Assembly (NCBI GenBank): GCA_964589725.1
Contig: CAZPUJ010000551.1
Coordinates: 1-9,937 of the forward strand
Reading direction: 5' to 3'
Origin: CAYSHJ01 sp964589725
Lineage (GTDB): Bacteria > Planctomycetota > Planctomycetia > Planctomycetales > Planctomycetaceae
Length of the DNA stretch: 9,937 bases
Below, piece after piece: positions 1 to 5,422 of the stretch. The stretch's first letter is position 1; each line of letters starts with the position of its first letter. Both the position numbers and the translations under genes were made by a program. The notes beneath the pieces were generated by a model. The model saw nothing but the letters and a program-made list of their open reading frames with translations, was not told the origin of the DNA and searched no databases.

Positions 1-1404
1 GATGCGCTCGATGTAGATTTCGAGGTGCAACTGCCCCATGCCGGCGATCAGAGTCTCGTTGGTTTCCTGGTCGGTCATGACGCGGAAAGTCGGGTCTTCG
101 CGGCGAAACCGTTCGAGGGCCTTGGACAGCTTGTCCGTACCATCACGTTGCGCCGCTTCGATCGAGAGACGGATGACCGGCTCAGGAACGAAAATACTTT
201 CGAGAGCGTAGTTGGCTTTCTCGCCGCAATACGTGTCTCCGGACGCGCACTCGACACCCACCGCCGCGACGATGTCGCCGGGACCGGCCGAGTCGACATC
301 GGCACGCTGATCGGCATGCATCCGCACGATGCGGCCGAAGCGTTGCCGTTTGCCGGTTCTCGAGTTCGTGTAGCTTTCGCCCTTTGTCATCGTTCCCTGA
401 TAAATCCGCATGTAGGTGAGCTGACCGAACTGCTCGACAACGGTCTTGAACGCCATGCAGACCAGCGGATCTTTCTCGTTCTTTGTCAGCGTCACCTTCA
501 CCGGATCGGTGCTGCCTTCGGCCGGCTTGGCGTCGAGATCGGTCGCGGTCACTTCGCGGTCGAGTGGGCTGGGTAGGAAGTACGTCACCGCGTCGAGCAA
601 TTCTTGCACGCCCTTGTTGCGGTACGCCGTGCCCATCATCACCGGAGTGATCTCGTGTAAGAGCGTTGCTTCGCGGATCAATTTGTGAATCTGCTCGATG
701 GAAACCTCGCGTTCTTCGAGCAGCGCTTCCATCAGCGAGTCGTCGTACAACGAGAGTGTCTCCAACATCTCTTGCCGAGCGGTTGTGGCTTGCTCCGTAT
801 AGCCATCGGGAATCGGTTCCTTGCGGACGTGTTCGCCGTCCGTGCCATCGAAGAACACGGCTTGCATGCCGATCAAGTCGATCACGCCGCAGAAGTCCGC
901 TTCCTTACCCATCGGAATCTGCAACGGCAACGGCACTGTACCGAGCTTCTCTTTGATCTGTGTGATGACCTTCTGCGAGTTTGCTCCCATGCGGTCCATC
1001 TTATTGATGAACGCGATGCGCGGAATGCGATACCGTTTCATCTGGCGATCCACGGTCAGTGATTGGCTCTGCACGCCACCGACGGCGCATAGCACCAGCA
1101 CGGCACCGTCGAGCACGCGCAAACTGCGTTCCACTTCGACGGTGAAGTCCACGTGGCCCGGCGTGTCGATCAGGTTGATCGTGTAATCACCCCACTGGAC
1201 CTGCGTGGCCGCGGATGTGATCGTGATACCACGTTCTTGCTCGAGCTCCATGTAGTCCATGGTGGCTCCACCATCCGAGCCTTTGATCTCGTGGATTCGG
1301 TGAATGCGTCCGGAGTAAAACAGAATCCGCTCGGAAAGCGTCGTCTTACCGGAGTCGATATGGGCTGAGATACCAATGTTGCGTTGTTTGGCGAGGTCGG
1401 GCAT
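1..1404 (-). CDS. fusA: Elongation factor G, spdEFG1/mitochondrial-EFG1-like, partial (3' end outside window)
   Basis: This GTPase drives tRNA-mRNA translocation on the ribosome in the cytoplasm. The visible 468 residues start MPDLAKQRNIG. They carry G1 AHIDSGKTT (14-22), G2 RGITI (58-62), G3 DTPGH (80-84), G4 NKMD (134-137) and a G5-like GTA in MMGTAYRNKGVQ. Domain II follows, and the fragment ends in domain III at GMGQLHLEI (455-463). A full protein is usually near 700 residues, so about one third is missing. The Ser in AHIDSGKTT, the run FYSGRIHRIHEIKG and MDYMELEQERGIT match the mitochondrial EFG1/spdEFG1 subfamily (recalled from human GFM1), not the classic EF-G with AHIDAGKTT. ATG at 1404-1402 is the natural start because the GTPase domain begins directly after it. 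An AGG about 10 bases upstream is only a weak ribosome site. No str-operon neighbour (rpsL, rpsG) lies upstream; a 750-base gap does. Confidence 0.95.
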   Translation of the reverse strand, partial: MPDLAKQRNIGISAHIDSGKTTLSERILFYSGRIHRIHEIKGSDGGATMDYMELEQERGITITSAATQVQWGDYTINLIDTPGHVDFTVEVERSLRVLDGAVLVLCAVGGVQSQSLTVDRQMKRYRIPRIAFINKMDRMGANSQKVITQIKEKLGTVPLPLQIPMGKEADFCGVIDLIGMQAVFFDGTDGEHVRKEPIPDGYTEQATTARQEMLETLSLYDDSLMEALLEEREVSIEQIHKLIREATLLHEITPVMMGTAYRNKGVQELLDAVTYFLPSPLDREVTATDLDAKPAEGSTDPVKVTLTKNEKDPLVCMAFKTVVEQFGQLTYMRIYQGTMTKGESYTNSRTGKRQRFGRIVRMHADQRADVDSAGPGDIVAAVGVECASGDTYCGEKANYALESIFVPEPVIRLSIEAAQRDGTDKLSKALERFRREDPTFRVMTDQETNETLIAGMGQLHLEIYIERI

Positions 1405-2020
1405 GGCAATTTACCTGTCGATCAGATCCTGAGGGTGACAGAAACACATCGAACGCAGCCGGAACATCCGGAGCGAGCTGGCCAACACAGTGTCCACAGG
1501 GGATTTTTCTGGAAGGGATTTGCCGCTGCGAGGGGAATCGCAAGGCACTACCAGAAACGGGGATCTCGCTTGGCCACCTCTGTGGCCTGGATCACCGCGT
1601 TGCGAAGCGACGTTTGGGCAGAGAGTGGCAAGACGAGATGCTAGGTCAGCATCAAAAACTGATAGATTGGTAAGAAAATCACCATAGTCAGCTCTCGTCG
1701 CATGCCGCCTAACGTCAATCCTGGGTGAGCATCTCGGGGTTGGATTCCTCGAACCGCTGTTCGCCGACAACATCACCGAACAGCCAGCCCGCTTAAGGGC
1801 GGCGGGATATTACAGCTAAAATCGTCGTGCGCAAAGAGGAATCTTTGACCTTTCATCGGAGATTTACAGGATTTTCCACCACGGGCATCGTGCTTTTTAA
1901 ATCAACCTGCCAGCGATTGTGCAATTGTTTGGAACTCAGGAACAACACTCCGTATCTTTGAACGACCTCGCCAACCGCTGTCATCAGGAGTCGATGATGA
2001 AACGCGAAGTCCGAAATCCG
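1405..2020. other. Gene-poor gap upstream of fusA with several small perfect hairpins
   Basis: I see no convincing gene here. Short reading frames on both strands have arginine/serine-rich, low-complexity translations. What can be seen is local dyad symmetry. There are 6-base stems at 1572-1577/1582-1587 (GGCCAC, loop CTCT) and at 1637-1642/1648-1653 (GATGCT, loop AGGTC), and a 6-base stem with one G-T pair at 1598-1603/1607-1612. An 8-base stem lies at 1756-1763/1777-1784. The first three would fall in the 5' leader of fusA if its promoter lies upstream of about 1660 on the minus strand. At 1880-1895 a short stretch (ACCACGGGCATCGTGC) matches the 3' end of the repeat at 2096-2111 at 14 of 16 positions, suggesting a repeat remnant. 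Confidence 0.5.
1750..1763. promoter_or_regulatory. LexA-box-like palindrome CGAAC-N4-GTTCG
   Basis: The sequence CGAACCGCTGTTCG is a perfect 5-base inverted repeat with a 4-base spacer. It has the same architecture as the CGAAC-N4-GTTCG operators of Gram-positive and actinobacterial LexA. The spacer does not fit the RNRY preference of the B. subtilis box. A further CGAAC at 1777-1781 can pair with the same GTTCG, so an alternative hairpin is possible. The nearest starts are fusA (346 bases away, minus strand) and the nucleotidyltransferase gene (about 400 bases away, plus strand). That is far for a classical operator, so a chance match is quite possible. Confidence 0.25.
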
Positions 2021-2112
2021 ACTATTGTCGGACGTCCCTCGCGGGACGAAGACCAAGAAGACCAAACCGACACGGCCGCTTGATTTCTCAAATAACCACT
2101 GGCATCGTGCCA
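2021..2112 (+). repeat. Dispersed repeat, copy 1 (hairpin unit A plus unit B)
   Basis: Unit A (2022-2054) contains a hairpin CGTCCC-TCGC-GGGACG, preceded by CCGAC-TATT-GTCGG. Unit B (2061-2111) begins ACCAAACCGACACGGCCG and ends in GGCATCGTGCC, itself a small palindrome. Between them AAGACCA is nearly duplicated in tandem. Unit A differs from the copy at 3127-3159 at 1 of 33 bases. The first 39 bases of unit B differ at 3 positions from each of the copies at 2841 and 3157. The translations (for example VPRGTKT and PTRPLDFSN) come from the repeat and should not be taken as protein N-termini. Confidence 0.85.
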
Positions 2113-2158
2113 CCGGATTCAATTCTTCATCGCGGTTGAATGCGGAGTCTCACGGTCC

Positions 2159-2596
2159 ATGTCTTTGCCGTCGCTCAATGAATGGGGTTTGTTGCCGCAG
2201 GGGATTCATGAGGCAAGTCTGGATGAATTGGCTGAGCAATTCGGCGGCTCGTCACACCGGCGGCAATTACTACACGGTCTCAGCCAGTATCTGGCGGAAC
2301 TGGGCCGTTGGACGTTGGGGCAGGCGGTCCTCGTGGATGGTAGTTTCGTGACTGATGAGCCGGAGCCGAACGACATTGATGTCGTCTTGGTACTGCATGC
2401 CGGTTACGATCTGAGCCAAAGCGTTTCGCCGTTCGAGTACAATCTGCGGTCTCGGCGGCGCGTCCAGCAGACGTACGGTTTGGATTTGTTCGTGGTGATG
2501 CCGCAATCTCTGGAATACGGTCGGTTCGTGGATTTTTTCAGTCAGGTCCGCAATCAGCCCCAGCGGACCAAAGGTCTTGTACGGGTCACACCATGA
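2159..2596 (+). CDS. DUF6932-like minimal nucleotidyltransferase-fold protein
   Basis: This 145-residue protein has the look of the DUF6932 family. It opens with NEWGLLPQGIHEASLDELAEQF (residues 7-28), followed by RRQLLHGLSQYL. Then comes the nucleotidyltransferase signature: a Gly-Ser in VDGSFVTDEPEPNDIDVV (59-76) with a D-x-D pair (DID) after it. GS...DxD is the metal- and nucleotide-binding core of the polymerase-beta-like superfamily, including the MNT proteins of toxin-antitoxin pairs. LDLFVV near residue 110 could supply the third acidic residue. ATG at 2159 has GGAG 11 bases upstream, a slightly long spacing, and the family N-terminus begins there. The stop overlaps the next start (ATGA), indicating co-translation. 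The transferred group and target are unknown. The family assignment is from motif recall; a toxin-antitoxin role is inference. Confidence 0.8.
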   Translation: MSLPSLNEWGLLPQGIHEASLDELAEQFGGSSHRRQLLHGLSQYLAELGRWTLGQAVLVDGSFVTDEPEPNDIDVVLVLHAGYDLSQSVSPFEYNLRSRRRVQQTYGLDLFVVMPQSLEYGRFVDFFSQVRNQPQRTKGLVRVTP

Positions 2597-2817
2597 TCAA
2601 AGATGCCGCCGCGCTGACTCAGGCCCGTCAACAATTGCGAAACATGGAAGAAGTCGTCGCCGAATTGCTGCGACAAGCAGAGGCGATGCATCCTTCCCAA
2701 TTGGCCTTGCAGTTGGAAGGCCCGATGGACGTGATCGAACACCTGCGCGGCGAGATCGACGAGTACCTCGGCATTCAGAAGGCGAGAGATTTGCTCGCGA
2801 TTCAGAACCAGAGGTGA
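2593..2817 (+). CDS. Small helical protein, partner of the nucleotidyltransferase
   Basis: This 74-residue protein starts MIKDAAALTQARQQL and is almost entirely predicted helix. Heptad-like hydrophobic spacing suggests a coiled coil or helical hairpin: LRNMEEVVAELLRQA (residues 15-29), then HPSQLALQLEGPMDVIEHL and EIDEYLGI (57-64). It has no signal peptide, membrane segment or catalytic motif. The layout recalls short helical leaders attached to, or encoded next to, XRE-type antitoxins, which often end in an EEIxEYE-like motif. That is a resemblance only. The ATG overlaps the upstream stop (ATGA), so translation is probably coupled and the two products are made together. A repeat begins 13 bases after the stop. 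An antitoxin or regulatory-subunit role is inferred from context. Confidence 0.68.
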   Translation: MIKDAAALTQARQQLRNMEEVVAELLRQAEAMHPSQLALQLEGPMDVIEHLRGEIDEYLGIQKARDLLAIQNQR

Positions 2818-2830
2818 ACCAGCGGTGCGG

Positions 2831-2890
2831 ATTGACGAAAACCAAGCCGACACGGCCGCTTGATTTCCCAAACAACCACAGGCAGCGTGC
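2831..2890 (+). repeat. Dispersed repeat, copy 2 (unit B only)
   Basis: Unit B runs from ACCAAGCCGACACGGCCG at 2841 to GGCAGCGTGC at 2890, in the same orientation as copy 1. Over the first 39 bases it differs from copy 1 at three positions (A to G, T to C, T to C). The hairpin unit A is missing; only GACGAA remains before it. Copy 1 lies 47 bases before the nucleotidyltransferase gene and this copy begins 13 bases after its partner, so the cassette sits between direct repeats. Confidence 0.85.
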
Positions 2891-2944
2891 GCGGTGATTT
2901 GATTCGTGTGTTGCGACAACACCCCTTGTTCGGTTCCAGCCTGC

Positions 2945-3157
2945 GGTTTGTCCCGCGAGGGACGTACGACAATAGCCCATCGCTTGAGCGGTGGGTTCCG
3001 GAGGCGACATGTCCGACAAGCCCCAGCGGGGCGAAAGAAAGTCTGTGGCGATCATTCGAATGTCTTTCGTCCTTGGCGGGACTTCGAGGGTGCCTTCGTC
3101 CGCAATCCCACAGTTGAAACGGTGGGCTATTGTCGGACGTCCCTCGCCGGACGAAGA
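2945..3157. repeat. Large inverted repeat with hairpin-bearing arms
   Basis: The left arm (2945-2995) is an inverted copy of unit A plus an extra hairpin. The right arm (3107-3157) carries the same two parts in plus orientation. The extra hairpin is CCCA..TGGG at 2976-2995 and CCCAC..GTGGG at 3107-3126. The inner stem is CGCT/AGCG in one arm (read on the complement) and GTT/AAC in the other, so both halves changed together and base pairing is kept. The 111-base spacer (2996-3106) holds its own hairpins, GCCCC-AGC-GGGGC near 3015 and a CGAAAGA/TCTTTCG pair. No gene lies inside. Confidence 0.8.
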
Positions 3158-3197
3158 CCAAACCGACACGGCCGTTTGATTTCTCAAGCAACCACAG
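3127..3197 (+). repeat. Dispersed repeat, copy 3 (units A and B fused)
   Basis: Unit A (3127-3159) runs directly into unit B (3157-3197, ACCAAACCGACACGGCCG and onward). In copy 1 a few bases separate them. Unit A differs from copy 1 by one base in the hairpin (GCCGG for GCGGG), which shortens the stem to CGTCC/GGACG. This copy overlaps the right arm of the large inverted repeat and lies 95 bases before the membrane-protein start. Confidence 0.85.
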
Positions 3198-3291
3198 TTA
3201 TCATTTCCAGCAACTTAGCTCTTCAGCGCACAGTCGTCAGAAACTGTCTCGATCGCGCACTGCAGACCCCACCGTGAAGCGGGCACCCATC

Positions 3292-3723
3292 ATGCCAGCT
3301 CGTATAGGGGCATTCGACAACCCCGTCCTCGGCTATCTCGGATTTTGCGGAGTCAAATTCGTTGGGTATTCCTTGGCGGCGCTTGTCATTTCTCGATACG
3401 CGTACCCGCAGTGCAAACGGAATGCCTTCGCGATTGGTGCCACACGGACGCTCATTGGGGTGGCTGGCGGTGCCATGAACTTTTTTCTGCTACGCCCCTT
3501 CCCTGGTCACGGTGACTCCGGGCTATCCCAATTTTTTGCCGGACTGTTTGTCGTCAGGCTGATTGAGTGGTGGCTGGTCATTTGGCTCTTCTACGACCGC
3601 AGATTCGAGCACAAGGGCCGAGGCTGGAAGGTTGCACTGCTCGGTACAGCTTGGTCCTTCGCTTGTGATTTTCCAGCGATCATCGGCTATTTCATGACCG
3701 GTGGTATGCTCATCTTTTGTTGA
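3292..3723 (+). CDS. Orphan membrane protein with four predicted helices
   Basis: I do not recognise a family. From ATG 3292 the product is 143 residues (MPARIGAFDN...) and strongly hydrophobic. Likely membrane segments are at about 13-35, 45-68, 81-101 and 112-140. Short polar turns with positive charge (YPQCKRN, YDRRFEHKGRGWK) lie between them. Tryptophans cluster in RLIEWWLVIWLF (89-100), and the protein ends right after the last helix at MLIFC. The open frame extends back to 3130, but that part is translated repeat, so the longer form is unlikely. A GTG at 3274 is an alternative start. Neither candidate has a clear ribosome site, which lowers confidence. It converges on the ceramidase-like gene with 41 bases between stop codons, and nothing in the context indicates its role. 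Confidence 0.55.
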   Translation: MPARIGAFDNPVLGYLGFCGVKFVGYSLAALVISRYAYPQCKRNAFAIGATRTLIGVAGGAMNFFLLRPFPGHGDSGLSQFFAGLFVVRLIEWWLVIWLFYDRRFEHKGRGWKVALLGTAWSFACDFPAIIGYFMTGGMLIFC

Positions 3724-3739
3724 CATGCGACATTTGCCA

Positions 3740-3758
3740 CCTGACTTCGTCCGTCAGG
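3740..3758. terminator. Small hairpin between convergent genes, possible bidirectional terminator
   Basis: CCTGAC (3740-3745) pairs with GTCAGG (3753-3758) across a 7-base loop, inside the 41-base gap between two convergent stop codons. No T tract follows on either strand, so it would be at best a weak or Rho-assisted terminator. Confidence 0.35.
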
Positions 3759-3764
3759 CATTCT

Positions 3765-5174
3765 TCACCCCGGCAGAATTCGCTTCATCCCTTCCGTCAG
3801 CACGTCGTCGATCTCCGGTTCGCAGAAGGCGACGCTGACTTCGTAGCCGCCGTGGGGGTATTCCTCTTTGACCGGGATGTACCACGGGCCGCCGTCGCCG
3901 TAGGCCGAGGTACAGACGAAATGGTCCGGCTGCATCTGCTGGGCACGGAGTTGGTATTCGATGAAACACTCGGCGGGGAGATGCAGCAGCTTCACGCCGC
4001 CCAGATGCAGCGAGCTGAGCACGATCGGGATACGTTTCTCGACGCGACGCAGCCACGACAGCATGTACGACGGACGGTTGCGGTTCACGACGGCGTTGGT
4101 CTTTGTCGAGATTTGTTGAGCGATCGTCTCGGCGTGCAACGACGAGCGAGGCGGCGGCAGAATTTCCGCTGTCTTCCAGGTGAGTTTTTCCGTGCTCATC
4201 GCGATACGCTCCAGCTTGGACTCCGACGCGACGAGGCCGTCGTAGAGCCGCTTCGTGAGGATCGGCCGCGCGGCATTCGAGCCGTCGTTGTACTTGCCGG
4301 CCGCGATGTTGCCGGAGCAGCCGGTGAAATAGACGTGCAGGCAATCCGGCTCGTCCTGCTGCCGCTGCTTGCGCGCCAACCCGGCGAAGTCGCTGGTGCA
4401 GCGGCCGTCGGCGTAGTAGCTCATCGGGTGCGTCGCGTAGTAATGCAGCGCTGCGACTTTGTTCCTTCCATCGAAGAACGCTATCGTCTTTAAGAACGGG
4501 TCGATCAGTCCCTCCGGCAACGCGATCAGTTTCGGATCGGCACACGCACTGCCGCGCATCGCCAGCACTTTGCCGGTCTCGTCGCGATGGACTCGGCGGT
4601 TCGAGGCGACTCCTTCGACCTTGCCCTGTCCCCAGCCAATGTGTGTTACCGGGCGAGCCTGCTTGATTGCCTTCTCGACCGCCGCTCGTCCTGCGTCGAG
4701 ACAGCGTTTGAAGAAGTCGAGCTCGACGATGTGCGGCAGGTCTCCCTCGGCCGCGACAATCCGCTCGGCTTCGAGACACGCGAACGGCGCGTTGTGCTGA
4801 TGCACGCACTGCACGGCGACTCGATCTGGCGTCGTCCCCGCCGCCTGAGCCAACGCCGTCCGCCACTCGACGTGAGCCTCATTCAGCAGCCCCGTCCAAT
4901 CCACCGCACACAACACGATCGGCTTGTCCGCTCCCAGCAAGACGACGCCGACCGCTTCGAGCGCATCATCCACGACCTCAATCGGCTTGATCCACCCGCC
5001 ACAACACGAATGCCCCAACGGCGGCGTGACGTCAAACTTGAACGGAGCCATGTGCAACCCGCCGGCTCCGGGCTCAGCCGCGTGAAGTGCGTGAGGCAAC
5101 GACAACGTCCAACCGGCAGCGGTCGTGAGCACAGTTTCTTTGAGGAAGTCGCGGCGCGAGAAGCTGGTGGTCAT
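3765..5174 (-). CDS. Tat-exported neutral/alkaline ceramidase-like protein
   Basis: This 469-residue protein begins with a Tat signal, SRRDFLK (residues 6-12). A hydrophobic stretch follows, with a probable cut after the Ala-rich LHAA near residue 33, so the folded protein should be exported. The mature part resembles the N-terminal domain of neutral/alkaline non-lysosomal ceramidases: FDVTPPLG (47-54), VQCVHQHNAP (121-130, in the place of the family's H-T-H-S-G-P zinc motif), HYYATHPMSYY (244-254, second His region) and TGCSGNIAAGKYNDG (284-298, where the family has its nucleophile-bearing loop). True ceramidases are longer and have a C-terminal domain absent here. Many such planctomycete proteins are annotated only as ceramidase-domain proteins, so the substrate is unknown. 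ATG 5174 is supported by the Tat motif and a GGAAG about 10 bases upstream. It is divergent from recG. Confidence 0.88.
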   Translation of the reverse strand: MTTSFSRRDFLKETVLTTAAGWTLSLPHALHAAEPGAGGLHMAPFKFDVTPPLGHSCCGGWIKPIEVVDDALEAVGVVLLGADKPIVLCAVDWTGLLNEAHVEWRTALAQAAGTTPDRVAVQCVHQHNAPFACLEAERIVAAEGDLPHIVELDFFKRCLDAGRAAVEKAIKQARPVTHIGWGQGKVEGVASNRRVHRDETGKVLAMRGSACADPKLIALPEGLIDPFLKTIAFFDGRNKVAALHYYATHPMSYYADGRCTSDFAGLARKQRQQDEPDCLHVYFTGCSGNIAAGKYNDGSNAARPILTKRLYDGLVASESKLERIAMSTEKLTWKTAEILPPPRSSLHAETIAQQISTKTNAVVNRNRPSYMLSWLRRVEKRIPIVLSSLHLGGVKLLHLPAECFIEYQLRAQQMQPDHFVCTSAYGDGGPWYIPVKEEYPHGGYEVSVAFCEPEIDDVLTEGMKRILPG

Positions 5175-5217
5175 GGCAAATCGCTTCCGTGAATGGCGAA
5201 GAAATCGTAGGTCGCAC

Positions 5218-5277
5218 GTAGGATGGGCACTCTTGCCCGTCCGAGATCGCGAGGTCGGGAAAGAGTACCCAACCTAC
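5218..5277. repeat. Imperfect 25-base inverted repeat between divergent genes
   Basis: The left arm 5218-5242 (starts GTAGGATGGGCACTCTTG) and right arm 5253-5277 (ends AGTACCCAACCTAC) are complementary at 21 of 25 positions, with a 10-base loop GAGATCGCGA. It sits in the 248-base gap between the start of the ceramidase-like gene and the likely start of recG, so it is not a terminator for either. It looks like a small mobile palindrome of the REP/MITE kind. Whether it affects the two promoters cannot be told. The rest of the gap shows nothing I can name. Confidence 0.8.
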
Positions 5278-5422
5278 TTCGCAAAGTTGTAACCGTCGCA
5301 CGAGACGAACGGCAGCGAGAAGGTCGCGGGGTCGTGGCCGCCTGACTGTGACACGTTCAGCAATCGTCTGCCGGCACACGCTGGCAACAACGCTCGCCGG
5401 CCTGCATCATGTTGCCAGAAAC

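Noticed and set aside
25..1186. Long plus-strand reading frames opposite fusA
   Set aside because: They lie antisense to a clear EF-G and have Arg/His-rich translations with no family features.
1787..1813. GC-rich CCCGC/GCGGG dyad as a terminator
   Set aside because: The loop is long, there is no T tract, and no gene ends near it on either strand.
1853..2122. An 89-residue minus-strand frame upstream of the nucleotidyltransferase gene
   Set aside because: Its first third is repeat-derived and the remainder shows no recognisable motif or ribosome site. A decayed gene end cannot be excluded.
1405..2158. tRNA or other structural RNA gene in the long gap
   Set aside because: The hairpins do not form a cloverleaf, and no tRNA consensus elements were found by eye.
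2025..2351. A frame starting inside repeat copy 1 and running into the nucleotidyltransferase gene
   Set aside because: Its N-terminus is translated repeat and the rest is out of frame with the recognised protein.
2597..3191. Minus-strand frames of 129-196 residues across the repeats
   Set aside because: They consist mostly of translated repeat units (for example SSGRVGLVF and PRGTSDNS) and are probably annotation artefacts.
2021..3197. Regular repeats suggesting a CRISPR array
   Set aside because: Copies are too few, too long, unevenly spaced, in both orientations, and separated by genes; no cas genes are present.
3754..4866. A 370-residue minus-strand frame overlapping the ceramidase-like gene
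   Set aside because: Arg-rich translation with no motifs; the 469-residue frame carries the Tat signal and family motifs.
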